Shown here: in pieces, positions 8,642 to 16,114 of the stretch
How the letters are laid out: each line of letters starts with the position of its first letter
How positions within the stretch are numbered: the stretch's first letter is position 1
Assembly (NCBI RefSeq): GCF_900184265.1
Contig: NZ_FXXA01000002.1
Coordinates: 2,094,539 to 2,158,538 of the forward strand
Length of the DNA: 64,000 nucleotides
From: Eggerthella timonensis
Lineage (GTDB): Bacteria; Actinomycetota; Coriobacteriia; Coriobacteriales; Eggerthellaceae
Direction of reading: 5' to 3'
Notes under the pieces: model-generated
Told to the model about the DNA's origin: nothing
Database searches by the model: none
Seen by the model: only the letters and a program-made list of their open reading frames with translations
Position numbers and translations under genes: made by a program

Positions 8642-9174
8642 GCATGGTGGTGGCGTATTCGTCGCAGACGGGGTTCACGAAGCGCTACGCGGAGTGGATC
8701 GCCGAGGAGCTGGGCTGCGACGCGGTGTCGATCGACGACGATGCCCGGTTCGACGCGGGCGCGTTCGACGCGGTGGTGTTCGGCGGTTGGTTCCATGCGG
8801 CGTCCCTCGTGGGCGAGAAGTGGTTGAAGCGGCAGCGCGCAGCGCATCCGGAAACCAGGTTCGTCGCATTCGCGGTGGGCGCGACGCCGCCCGAGTGGAC
8901 CGACATGGTGGACGAGGGGATGGCGCGCGCGTTCCCCTCGCCCGAGTTCGACGATCTGCCGCGGTTCTACCTGCGCGGCGGGTTCGCCTACGAGCGGCTG
9001 AGCATGCCGAACAAGCTGGCGATGAGGATGTTCTTCAAGATGCAGGGGAAAGCGGCCCAGAGCGATCCGCGTGCCGCCGAGATGCTCGAAGGCATGCGCG
9101 GCGGGTTCGACGGCACCGACCGGGCGGCCATCGAACCCGTGGTGGCCTGCGCGAGGGAGCTGGAAGGCCGTTAG
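8638..9174 (+). CDS. flavodoxin-domain protein (protoporphyrinogen oxidase HemG-like)
   Basis: Protein of 178 aa with a flavodoxin fold: MVVAYSSQTGFTKRYAEWIAEEL at the N-terminus holds the FMN phosphate loop (SSQTGFTKR, residues 8-16), and VVFGGWFHAA follows beta-strand three. The layout resembles the flavodoxin_5/HemG group. It is translationally coupled to the TetR gene by a four-base overlap, so its expression follows the regulator's ligand. It could be an electron carrier or a flavin-dependent oxidoreductase. The neighbouring convergent gene encodes a superoxide reductase-like protein that would need an electron donor, but a link is only inferred. No membrane helix is seen. Confidence 0.82.
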   Translation: MSMVVAYSSQTGFTKRYAEWIAEELGCDAVSIDDDARFDAGAFDAVVFGGWFHAASLVGEKWLKRQRAAHPETRFVAFAVGATPPEWTDMVDEGMARAFPSPEFDDLPRFYLRGGFAYERLSMPNKLAMRMFFKMQGKAAQSDPRAAEMLEGMRGGFDGTDRAAIEPVVACARELEGR

Positions 9175-9770
9175 CGCCGTGCGGGGCCGAGCTCGTGGAA
9201 CATGAGGCCGTGCGCGGTGCAGTACGTATAGAGCTTCGCGCCGCCGAGGTGCGGCAAGCGCGCCTCGGCCCCCTGCTCCGGATAGAGCTTCTCGCACGCC
9301 ATGCGGTCGTGGCCGATCGCCGCGACGAACCCCAGGTGATGGCCTTTGTCCATAGGGTGGTCGAACGTGAGGTACAGGTCTCCCTCGATATAGTCGATCT
9401 GCGGCCGATGCGCGTCGTCGGCCGGGCGCGCCTCGAGCGCCTCGAGCTTCCTGCCGCAGCAGGACACCTCGGCGTCTCCCGTGGTGGTGACGACGTTGCC
9501 GCAGGCAGGGCAGACGCGGAATGCCGTGCGCTTCATGGTTCCTCCCATTCTCGCGTCGACGGCCATGCGGCCGTCGAGCAGCGTTTCGACAGGGGTTCCC
9601 AAGCATGCCGACAGCCCGCCGAGGAGCTCGATGTCGGGGCAGCCGCAGCCGCGCTCCCATTTCGACACGGCCTTGTCGGTGACGCCGAGCGCGTTGGCGA
9701 GCTGACGCTGGGTAAGCCCGCGCTCCTCGCGCAGCGCGCGGATGAGCGTGCCGGTGTTTCTGGCGTCCAT
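9171..9770 (-). CDS. XRE-type regulator fused to a desulfoferrodoxin (superoxide reductase) domain
   Basis: Protein of 199 aa. An XRE helix-turn-helix occupies residues 7-65 (LTQRQLANALGVTDKAVSKWE). It is followed by a desulforedoxin-type rubredoxin-like site, Cys87-x2-Cys90 and Cys104-Cys105, and then a superoxide reductase domain. The ligands expected for the catalytic iron are all present: His121, His138 (in HPM), His144, Cys184 and His187 (in YCTAHG). The enzyme would reduce superoxide to peroxide without making oxygen. I recall this HTH-Dx-SOR layout as a described but rare class. It may sense superoxide with the same iron that detoxifies it. Its stop codon overlaps the convergent flavodoxin gene by four bases. 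Confidence 0.85.
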   Translation of the reverse strand: MDARNTGTLIRALREERGLTQRQLANALGVTDKAVSKWERGCGCPDIELLGGLSACLGTPVETLLDGRMAVDARMGGTMKRTAFRVCPACGNVVTTTGDAEVSCCGRKLEALEARPADDAHRPQIDYIEGDLYLTFDHPMDKGHHLGFVAAIGHDRMACEKLYPEQGAEARLPHLGGAKLYTYCTAHGLMFHELGPARR

Positions 9771-9855
9771 GGTGATCCTCCCTGGTTTTTCGGATGGCGT
9801 TCACGATACGCGCCCGCAGCCTCCGGCGCAATGAACGCTCCGTAGAGTCGCTGCC

Positions 9856-10686
9856 TTACGAAATCGGCTGGCAGACGGGGCAATAGTACACGTTGCCGCC
9901 GAGATAGGGCTGGCGCACGACGGCGGCATGGCAGACCGGGCAGCCGTCCTTCCACGTTTTCGCCGACAGCAGGCATCGGTACCCGCCGGGGTTGCCGTAC
10001 AGGTCCTTCTCCACGTTGCGGCCGCCCGCATCGACCATGGCGGCCAGCGTGCCCTTCATGGCGCGGAACAGGCGCGCGACCTCGTCGTCGGAGAGCGTGC
10101 TCGTCTTTCGCTTCGGGTTGAGGCGGGCGTTCAGCAGGATGTCCTGCAGCACGCCGTTGCCGATGCCGGGGATGCGCTGCTCGGTGGCCAGCAGAGCCTT
10201 CACGCTGGCGCTGGGCGGCGCGGCGTCGACGAGCGCGCGGAAGGCGGTCTCGTCGAAGGCGTCCGACAGCACGGGCGCGGCGTCGCGGGCGGCGACGTAG
10301 TACTCGTCGTCGTCGGCGCCCGTGTCGGCGACGAGGAACATGCCGTACATGGCGGCGGTGCACACGAGCTTCGACCCGTCGTCGAAGCTCAGCAGCAGCT
10401 GGCGCTTGGCGGGCACGGCATCGCCGGGAGCGAGGCGGCGCGCGTTCACGCCTTCGCGCAGCAGCAGCGTCATGCCGTCGCTCAGGACGAGCTCGACGTA
10501 GGGGCCGGTGGCTTTGACGTCTGCGATCGCGCGTCCGGCGAGGCGCGCGTCGTACGTAGCGGGATCGCCCGTGTAGAATGCGAACTTGTGCGGCGTGTGG
10601 CCCGCCTCGGCTTCGATGATGACGCGTCCGAGGTACGCCTCGCGCATCTGACGGGCGAGCGTGAGGGCTTCGGGCAGCTCGATCAT
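9856..10686 (-). CDS. formamidopyrimidine-DNA glycosylase-like protein lacking the N-terminal proline
   Basis: Fpg/Nei family protein of 276 aa, about the normal length. The N-terminal fold, the helix-two-turn-helix region (IPGIGNGVLQDILLNARLNP) and the C-terminal zinc finger (CPVCH ... YYCPVC) are all present. The start ATG is preceded by a good AGGAGG, and the protein begins M-I-E-L-P-E rather than M-P-E-L-P-E. The proline that serves as the catalytic nucleophile in Fpg and Nei is therefore replaced by isoleucine, while the following glutamate is kept. It may be a lesion-binding protein or use another nucleophile. I recall similar MIELPE proteins in anaerobic Firmicutes but cannot verify this here. 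Confidence 0.85.
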   Translation of the reverse strand: MIELPEALTLARQMREAYLGRVIIEAEAGHTPHKFAFYTGDPATYDARLAGRAIADVKATGPYVELVLSDGMTLLLREGVNARRLAPGDAVPAKRQLLLSFDDGSKLVCTAAMYGMFLVADTGADDDEYYVAARDAAPVLSDAFDETAFRALVDAAPPSASVKALLATEQRIPGIGNGVLQDILLNARLNPKRKTSTLSDDEVARLFRAMKGTLAAMVDAGGRNVEKDLYGNPGGYRCLLSAKTWKDGCPVCHAAVVRQPYLGGNVYYCPVCQPIS

Positions 10687-10738
10687 GGCAGGCCTCCTGG
10701 GTTCGTCTGCGCGCGGCGCGCGCTGCGGCGTTGCCGTC

Positions 10739-10744
10739 AGTATA
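10739..10744 (-). promoter_or_regulatory. -10 element (TGC-TATACT) of the Fpg-like gene
   Basis: Reading on the minus strand, TATACT is preceded by TGC, an extended -10 form, and lies 52 bases upstream of the start codon at 10686. Confidence 0.5.
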
Positions 10745-10751
10745 GCAGCCC

Positions 10752-11291
10752 TCAGCGCTTGCGCGCCTCCGCCTTCCTCACGCGCTCGACGAGGAAGCCC
10801 TTCACGTCGTCGCGGGGGATGTCGAGCGACACTGCTAGCTCGTCGCACAGCAGGCCCTCGGCGAGGTCGAAGTACTTCTTGTCCGTGGCGGTGATCTGGC
10901 GTCCCGAATCGACGCGGCGGACGGTGCGCTCGTGGACGGATTTCATGATGGGGACCAGGTCCTCGGGCGCGAACGTCTTGAGGTGGCGGTCGTACTCCTC
11001 CTTGATGCGCCGCTCGAGCAACGTGGGCGTGGGCGCGTCCGGCTTGAGCGCTTCCTCGTCGATGACTTCTGCGTCGGCGATGGAATCGATGAGCTCGAGC
11101 GCCTCGCGCCTCGACATGACGGGCCTGAGCGCGTCGGACGTCGCCTCGTCCACGGCGATGAACAGCTTGAGCGAGTTCTCGAACAGCGCGCGCAGCTCGA
11201 GATAGTCCTTGTCCTCGAAGTACCGCTCGCGCAACGCGGCAACTTCGCAGACGTGATGACGGTAGACGACGGTATCTCCGCACGAGTACAT
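10752..11291 (-). CDS. CarD family RNA polymerase-binding regulator
   Basis: Protein of 179 aa beginning MYSCGDTVVYRHHVCEV. The N-terminal 60 residues form the CarD/CdnL/TRCF Tudor-like domain that binds the RNA polymerase beta lobe, and the rest is helical with many charged residues, as in actinobacterial CarD proteins that stabilise open promoter complexes. GGAGGT precedes the start ATG. A homologous interaction domain is also found in Mfd at 17085. The gene is monocistronic or weakly coupled to the Fpg-like gene, which has its own -10 element just after this stop codon. The N-terminal domain is recognisable but divergent. Confidence 0.75.
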   Translation of the reverse strand: MYSCGDTVVYRHHVCEVAALRERYFEDKDYLELRALFENSLKLFIAVDEATSDALRPVMSRREALELIDSIADAEVIDEEALKPDAPTPTLLERRIKEEYDRHLKTFAPEDLVPIMKSVHERTVRRVDSGRQITATDKKYFDLAEGLLCDELAVSLDIPRDDVKGFLVERVRKAEARKR

Positions 11292-11456
11292 GGCAACCTC
11301 CGATAGATGGGTGATTTGAGGAAGCGGTTCCGTCGCGTCGCAATGACGTCGCAGATCAGCGGTTCAATTATACCATTCTTCGCGTCGTTGCGGCGCCGAC
11401 CCAATCGGCGAGCGGCGAGGCGTGCGACGACGTGCGATGACCGCTTGCCGACATCC

Positions 11457-11490
11457 GCACATTATACTTTGATATCAAAGTATAATGTGC
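11457..11490 (+). promoter_or_regulatory. 34-bp perfect palindrome, operator of the MarR operon
   Basis: A 17-bp arm (GCACATTATACTTTGAT) is followed immediately by its exact reverse complement, centred on the EcoRV-like GATATC. It lies 32 bases before the MarR start codon and contains TATAAT (11481-11486), so it overlaps the promoter. MarR dimers commonly bind such symmetric sites, so autorepression is expected. A perfect palindrome this long with no spacer is far beyond chance. Confidence 0.88.
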
Positions 11491-11521
11491 AACAAGAGAA
11501 CGGTGAAGGGAAGGGGCGCGG

Positions 11522-11980
11522 ATGGACGATCTGGTGAACCGGCTGTCGCAGACGCTCGGGCAGGCGAACCGCTTCATCGCGGGCAAGCTGAAGGAGCGCG
11601 GCCTCGACGGCATCGCGCCGTCGCACGGCGACATCCTCATGCGGCTGTTCACGTGCGGCGAGCAGCCCATGCAGGAGCTTGCACGCGCCATCGGGCGCGA
11701 TCCGTCCACGGTGACGGCGCTCGTGAAGAAGCTCGTCGCAGCCGGGTACGTGCGCACCGAGAAGGGGGAGCAGGACCGTCGGGCCACCATCGTGTCGCTG
11801 ACCGAGAAGGGGCGCGGGCTGCGCGGGGAGTTCGAGGCGGTGTCGGCGGCGCTGAGCGAGGTACAGGGCCGCGGGATCGACGCGGCGGACATGGAAACAG
11901 CGCGCCGGGTGCTGGCCGGCGTGCGCGACAACTTCGAGAACGCGATGCGAGAGGACGGCGGGCATGGACGGAAAGCTTGA
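11522..11980 (+). CDS. MarR family transcriptional regulator
   Basis: Winged-helix regulator of 152 aa. The DNA-binding core is clear: QPMQELARAIGRDPSTVTALVKKLVAAGYVRTE (about residues 52-84) followed by the DRRATIVSLTEKG wing. It heads a three-gene operon; the next gene starts inside its last codons (17-base overlap). The perfect palindrome just upstream is its probable operator. The ligand is unknown, but the cargo (a flavin/iron-sulfur protein and a sirtuin) suggests an oxidative or electrophile signal. This last point is inference. Confidence 0.93.
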   Translation: MDDLVNRLSQTLGQANRFIAGKLKERGLDGIAPSHGDILMRLFTCGEQPMQELARAIGRDPSTVTALVKKLVAAGYVRTEKGEQDRRATIVSLTEKGRGLRGEFEAVSAALSEVQGRGIDAADMETARRVLAGVRDNFENAMREDGGHGRKA

Positions 11981-12608
11981 GATCGAGGACATCGACGCGG
12001 CGTACTGCCTGCGGTTTCTGCGCGAAGTGCGCGACGTGGCGTTCGCCACGGTGGACGAGGAGGGCCTGCCGGCAGTGCGCGTCATCGACGTGATGATGGT
12101 GGAGGACGGCCGGCTGTACTTCGTGGCCGCGCGCGGCAAGGCGTTCTACGCCGACATCATGCGCACGCGCTTCACGGCTATCGTGGGGCAGTCGCAGGAT
12201 TTCCGCACGTGCCGGCTGCGCGGTCGCGTCGAGCGCCCCGACGACGAGGCCGAACGCCATCGCCTGATCGACCGCATCTTCGAGCTGAACCCGTCGATGC
12301 CCGAGCTGTACCCGGGCGATTCGCGCTACGTGCTGGAGCCGTTTTATCTGCAGGACGCGCAAGGCGAGTACTTCGACCTGAGCGGCAAGCCCATCGTGCG
12401 CGTGCCGTTCGCCCTCGGCGCGCAGCCCGAGGCCGTCGAAGGGTTCGTCATCACCGACCGCTGCCAGGAGTGCGGCGCCTGCGCCGACGCGTGCCCCGAG
12501 CGCTGCATCGAAGAGGGGTCGCCCTACGCCATCGTCCAGGAGCATTGCCTGCGCTGCGGGCTGTGCCGGGAGACGTGCCCCTACGATGCGATCGAGCGGC
12601 GACGATGA
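11964..12608 (+). CDS. pyridoxamine 5'-phosphate oxidase-like domain fused to a two-cluster ferredoxin
   Basis: Protein of 214 aa. Residues 1-155 form a split-barrel flavin-binding domain of the PNPOx-like superfamily (VAFATVDEEGLPAVRVIDVMM, then LYFVAARGKAFYADI). Residues 160-214 hold two complete 4Fe-4S motifs (Cys167, 170, 173, 177 and Cys195, 198, 201, 205). A flavin or F420 site wired to two clusters suggests a small reductase for an unknown substrate. It overlaps the MarR gene upstream and the sirtuin gene downstream, so all three should be made together. No export signal is seen, so it is cytosolic. Confidence 0.87.
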   Translation: MDGKLEIEDIDAAYCLRFLREVRDVAFATVDEEGLPAVRVIDVMMVEDGRLYFVAARGKAFYADIMRTRFTAIVGQSQDFRTCRLRGRVERPDDEAERHRLIDRIFELNPSMPELYPGDSRYVLEPFYLQDAQGEYFDLSGKPIVRVPFALGAQPEAVEGFVITDRCQECGACADACPERCIEEGSPYAIVQEHCLRCGLCRETCPYDAIERRR

Positions 12609-13459
12609 CGGCGCTCGACGAGCAGGCGGAGCGGCTCGCCGCGGAGATCGACGAGGCCGATGCGGTGCTCGTGGGCGCGGGGGCCGGACTGTCAGCGTCG
12701 GCGGGGCTCGAGTACGGCGGCGAGCGCTTCATGCGCCTCTTCGCCGACTTCCACGCGGCGTACGGCATCCGGGACATGTACGCGGGCGGCTTCTACCCCT
12801 ACGCCACGCCGGAGGAGTACTGGGCCTGGTGGAGCAGGCACATCATGGCGAACCGCTACGACCAGGAGGCGGGCGCGCCCTACGTCGATCTTCTGCGCGT
12901 GCTGGAGGGGCGCGAGCACTTCGTGCTCACGACGAACGTCGACCACCAGTTCCAGCTGGCGGGCATCGACCGCGCGCGGCTGTTCTACACGCAGGGCGAC
13001 TACGGGCTGCTCCAATGCTCGAAGCCGTGCGCGCAGGTCGTCTACGAAAACGAAGAGGCCGTGCGCCGCATGGCGGCGGAGCAGCGCGGCATGCGCATCC
13101 CCTCCGAGCTGATCCCGCGCTGTCCGCGCTGCGGCGCGCCGATGGCCGTGAACCTGCGGGTGGACGCCACGTTCGTCGAGGACGAGGGGTGGCATGCGGC
13201 CGCGCGGCGCTACGAGGCGTTCGTGCGCGCGCACGGCGAGGGCCGCATCGTGCTTTTGGAGCTGGGCGTGGGCGGCAACACGCCGGGCATCGTCAAGTAC
13301 CCGTTCTGGCGTCTGGCCGCGCGCAACTCCCAGGCGACGTACGTCTGCGTGAACCGGGGCGAGGCGTACGCGCCGCCCGAGATCGCCGCGCGGTCGCTGT
13401 GCTTGGACGCCGACATCGGCGACGTGCTGGCGAAGACGGCCGCGCGGCTCGGCGCGTGA
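12605..13459 (+). CDS. class-M (SirTM) Sir2-family protein
   Basis: NAD-dependent sirtuin-fold protein of 284 aa. GAGAGLSASAG (24-34) is the NAD-binding loop, TTNVD places Asn111 and Asp113, and four cysteines (138, 142, 173, 176) make the zinc site. The catalytic His-Gly of deacylases is replaced by Gln130-Gly (YTQGD). To my recollection this is the hallmark of SirTM enzymes, which ADP-ribosylate a lipoylated GcvH-like carrier in oxidative-stress operons. The usual partners (macrodomain, GcvH-L, LplA2) are not next to it here; instead it follows the PNPOx-ferredoxin gene with a four-base overlap. The start ATG is fixed by that overlap. Confidence 0.86.
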   Translation: MTALDEQAERLAAEIDEADAVLVGAGAGLSASAGLEYGGERFMRLFADFHAAYGIRDMYAGGFYPYATPEEYWAWWSRHIMANRYDQEAGAPYVDLLRVLEGREHFVLTTNVDHQFQLAGIDRARLFYTQGDYGLLQCSKPCAQVVYENEEAVRRMAAEQRGMRIPSELIPRCPRCGAPMAVNLRVDATFVEDEGWHAAARRYEAFVRAHGEGRIVLLELGVGGNTPGIVKYPFWRLAARNSQATYVCVNRGEAYAPPEIAARSLCLDADIGDVLAKTAARLGA

Positions 13460-13588
13460 AGCCGCGCGCCGGAAGGCCGGATCTGGGATGCGCGCTGTCG
13501 GCCGTGCCACGGTTTCGAGTCTCTTTTCCGCGTGTTCCGACCGACGGTTTGCTCCCCGAGGCCGCGAAACCCGCGGAGGTCCGGGCGC

Positions 13589-14731
13589 CTAGGCGAACAG
13601 CGCGGCGGCCTGGGCCATGCGCTCGGCGATGGGCACGCCGAACGGGCAGCGCGGCTCGCATGCGGCGCAGGCCGTGCAGTCGTCGGCCGCTACGTCGAGC
13701 GCATGGTAGTGCGCGCGCACCGACGCAGGCGCCTCGCCCTGCATGACGGCCAGGTCGTAGAACTTGTTGACGGCGGCGATGTCGATGCCGGCGGTGCAGG
13801 GCGCGCAGTGGCCGCAGTACGTGCACTGGCCGAAGTAGGCGTGCTTCGGCGCTCCCGCGAGCACGCTCGCGTAGTCCAGCAGGTCGTCGGCGGCCGTTTC
13901 GTAGGCCACCGCGTCGTCGACGTGCGCCGGCTCGTCGAAGCCGGCCATGATGCTGGCCGCGGCGGGGCGGGTGAGCGCATAGTGGATGCATTGCACGGGC
14001 GTCAGCGCCACGCCGAACGGCGAGGCCTCGGCGCTGAACAGCCGCCCGCCGGCGTAGCCCTTCATAACCGTGAGTCCGACGTCCTCGCGCTCGAGCGTCG
14101 CGTACAGCTCGGCGCGAACCGGCTCCATGCCCGCGAGCTCGTCGGCGTAGTCGAAGGTGAAGGCGTCGTCGAGGCTCGCGGCGGCCGGCAGCAGGTCGAA
14201 GGCGGGGTTCACGCTGAACATGATCGCCTCGATCTCGCCGGACAGCGCGGCCAGCTTCGCCACCTCGGGCGCGTGGGTGGACAGCCCGACGTGCTCGATG
14301 GTGCCGGCGGCTTTGAGCGCGCGCACGTACTCGATGAACGGCCCGGCCATGATGCCCTCGTATTCGTCCACGTCGTCGACGTAGTGGATCATGCCGAGTT
14401 CCACGTGGTCGGTGCCGAGGCGCGCGAGCAGGTCTTCGAACGCGGGGCGCACGAGATCCATGTCGCGCGTGCGCACGTACTGGCCGTCCTGCCAGGTGGA
14501 GCCGATGTGGCCCTGGATGATCCAGCTATCGCGCGTGTTCGCCAGCGCGGCGCCCAGGTTGCTGCGCACGTCGGGGCCGGCCATCCAGCAATCGAGGATG
14601 TTGATGCCCGCCTCCTCGCAGCGCTCGACCACGGCGCGCACCTCGGCCGCCGATTTCTTCTCCATCCATTCGGCTCCGAAGCCGATCTCGCTCACCATGA
14701 GCCCGGTCTTTCCCAATCGACGGTATCGCAT
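13589..14731 (-). CDS. aldo/keto reductase-fold protein with C-terminal 4Fe-4S domain
   Basis: Protein of 380 aa: a TIM-barrel aldo/keto reductase fold (about 1-280) and a ferredoxin-like tail with two cysteine groups (CTYCGHCAPC and CTACAACEPRC). Family relatives keep an Asp-Tyr-Lys-His tetrad. Here Asp47 and His116 are present, but the positions expected for Tyr and Lys align to Gly52 (in DCWMAGPD) and His75 (in IIQGHIG). The protein therefore probably does not do classical NADPH-dependent carbonyl reduction. It may be an iron-sulfur-linked oxidoreductase or a binding protein. It lies just downstream of nth on the same strand. Confidence 0.85.
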   Translation of the reverse strand: MRYRRLGKTGLMVSEIGFGAEWMEKKSAAEVRAVVERCEEAGINILDCWMAGPDVRSNLGAALANTRDSWIIQGHIGSTWQDGQYVRTRDMDLVRPAFEDLLARLGTDHVELGMIHYVDDVDEYEGIMAGPFIEYVRALKAAGTIEHVGLSTHAPEVAKLAALSGEIEAIMFSVNPAFDLLPAAASLDDAFTFDYADELAGMEPVRAELYATLEREDVGLTVMKGYAGGRLFSAEASPFGVALTPVQCIHYALTRPAAASIMAGFDEPAHVDDAVAYETAADDLLDYASVLAGAPKHAYFGQCTYCGHCAPCTAGIDIAAVNKFYDLAVMQGEAPASVRAHYHALDVAADDCTACAACEPRCPFGVPIAERMAQAAALFA

Positions 14732-14791
14732 GGTTCCCCCTATGGTCGTGTCCGATGTCTCCCGCGCTTCGCGTTCCCGCTCGCCCTTGCC

Positions 14792-15454
14792 CTACGCCTT
14801 GCCGCAGCTGGGGCACAGGTCGCAGATGAAGCACTCGGCGCATTTCGGGTTGCGCGCGATGCACGTCTCGCGGCCGAACAGCACCCACTGGTGGTTGATG
14901 GGCCCCCAATACGCGCGCGGGTAGAGCTTGAGCAGGGCGCTCTCGGTCTTCGCCGGCGTGTCGGCGGAGGGGCCGGCGAACTTCAGACGGTGCGCGATGC
15001 GGAACACGTGCGTGTCCACCGCGATGCCCTCGACGATGCCGAACGCCTCGTTGAGCACGACGTTCGCCGTCTTGCGGCCCACGCCGGGAAGCTTCTGCAG
15101 CTCGTCGATGTCGCGCGGGATCTCGCCGCCGTAGTCGGCCACCACCATCTGGGCGCACTTGATGACGTTCGCGGCCTTCGTGTGGAAAAAGCCGATGGTA
15201 CGGATGATGTCCTCCACGTCGCGCACGTCGGCCTGCGCGAGATCGGCAGGCGTGGGGTAGCGCTCCCACAGCGCGGGCGTCACCTTGTTTACGCCCTTGT
15301 CGGTGGTCTGGGCGCTCAGCAGCACGGCGATGGTCAGGCGGAACGGGTCGCCCCAATAGTGCAGCGCGCACTCGGCGGCCGGGTAGTGCTCGTTCATGCG
15401 CTCGGCTACGAGCAAGGCGCGCTCGCGCTTGGCGGTCATGGTCTCACGCGGCAT
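14792..15454 (-). CDS. nth: endonuclease III
   Basis: Base-excision repair DNA glycosylase/AP lyase for oxidised pyrimidines, 220 aa. The helix-hairpin-helix with catalytic lysine (LPGVGRKTANVVL), the catalytic aspartate (AVDTHVFRI) and the C-terminal 4Fe-4S motif (Cys-x6-Cys-x2-Cys-x5-Cys in ETCIARNPKCAECFICDLC) are all intact. AAGGAG stands five bases before the ATG. A -10 element lies about 40 bases upstream at 15495. It may be co-transcribed with the downstream aldo/keto reductase-like gene. Confidence 0.97.
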   Translation of the reverse strand: MPRETMTAKRERALLVAERMNEHYPAAECALHYWGDPFRLTIAVLLSAQTTDKGVNKVTPALWERYPTPADLAQADVRDVEDIIRTIGFFHTKAANVIKCAQMVVADYGGEIPRDIDELQKLPGVGRKTANVVLNEAFGIVEGIAVDTHVFRIAHRLKFAGPSADTPAKTESALLKLYPRAYWGPINHQWVLFGRETCIARNPKCAECFICDLCPSCGKA

Positions 15455-15494
15455 GGGATCTCCTTCGCGACGCGGTGTTGTTGGGCACGTCCCC

Positions 15495-15500
15495 AGTATA
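15495..15500 (-). promoter_or_regulatory. -10 element TATACTGG of nth
   Basis: On the minus strand TATACTGG lies about 40 bases before the start codon at 15454. No clear -35 hexamer is present. Confidence 0.5.
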
Positions 15501-15651
15501 GTGAAGTTTCGCCTCCTCGTCGGAAAACGTTCGGGAATCGGAGCGAACCTACGGCGCGCGAGGTTGTGGAGGAGGGTTGACGGCCTGCGCGTTTCGCCGT
15601 GGGAGATGCTATCCTCTGACGAATGCGATCGAGCTGCGAAAGGGTTGGTTC

Positions 15652-16113
15652 ATGGGCGGTTTGAAGGTTTCGTCACCGTGCTTCGACGAGGGCGGCCTCG
15701 TCCCGGTCGAGCACACCGGCTACGGCGCGGACGTCTCGCCCGCGCTCGTGCTCGACGGCCTCGACGAGGGCGCCGTCTCGCTCGTCGTCATGCTCGACGA
15801 CGAGGATCATCCCATCAGGGGCTACAGCCACTGGGTGCTCTGGAACGTGCCCGCCCGGGCTTCGATACCGGGAAGCGTCCCCGCCGGCAAGCGGGTAGAA
15901 TCGCTCGGCGGCGCCGTGCAGGGACGCGGCTATGGCAGAAATCGCTACCGCGGGCCCAAGCCTCCGTTCAACTGGTCGCATCGCTACCGCTTCACCGTGT
16001 ACGCGCTGGACTGCCGCTTGGATCTGCCGCCCACGGCGAGGAAGCGCGACGTCCTGGCCGCGATGGACGGCCACGTCCTTCAACGCGCCTCCCTGACCTG
16101 CCGCTATCGCTAA
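15652..16113 (+). CDS. YbhB/YbcL family PEBP-like protein
   Basis: Phosphatidylethanolamine-binding protein fold of 153 aa. The characteristic stretch with DVSPAL near residue 25, VVMLDDEDHPIRGYSHWVLWNVPA and the later GYGRNRYRGPKPP loop form the conserved ligand pocket. I placed the start at ATG 15652, which has GAAAGGG seven bases upstream, rather than the longer open frame from 15577. Bacterial members have no agreed function. The gene converges on an oxidoreductase gene with only one base between the stop codons. Confidence 0.88.
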   Translation: MGGLKVSSPCFDEGGLVPVEHTGYGADVSPALVLDGLDEGAVSLVVMLDDEDHPIRGYSHWVLWNVPARASIPGSVPAGKRVESLGGAVQGRGYGRNRYRGPKPPFNWSHRYRFTVYALDCRLDLPPTARKRDVLAAMDGHVLQRASLTCRYR

Positions 16114-16114
16114 G

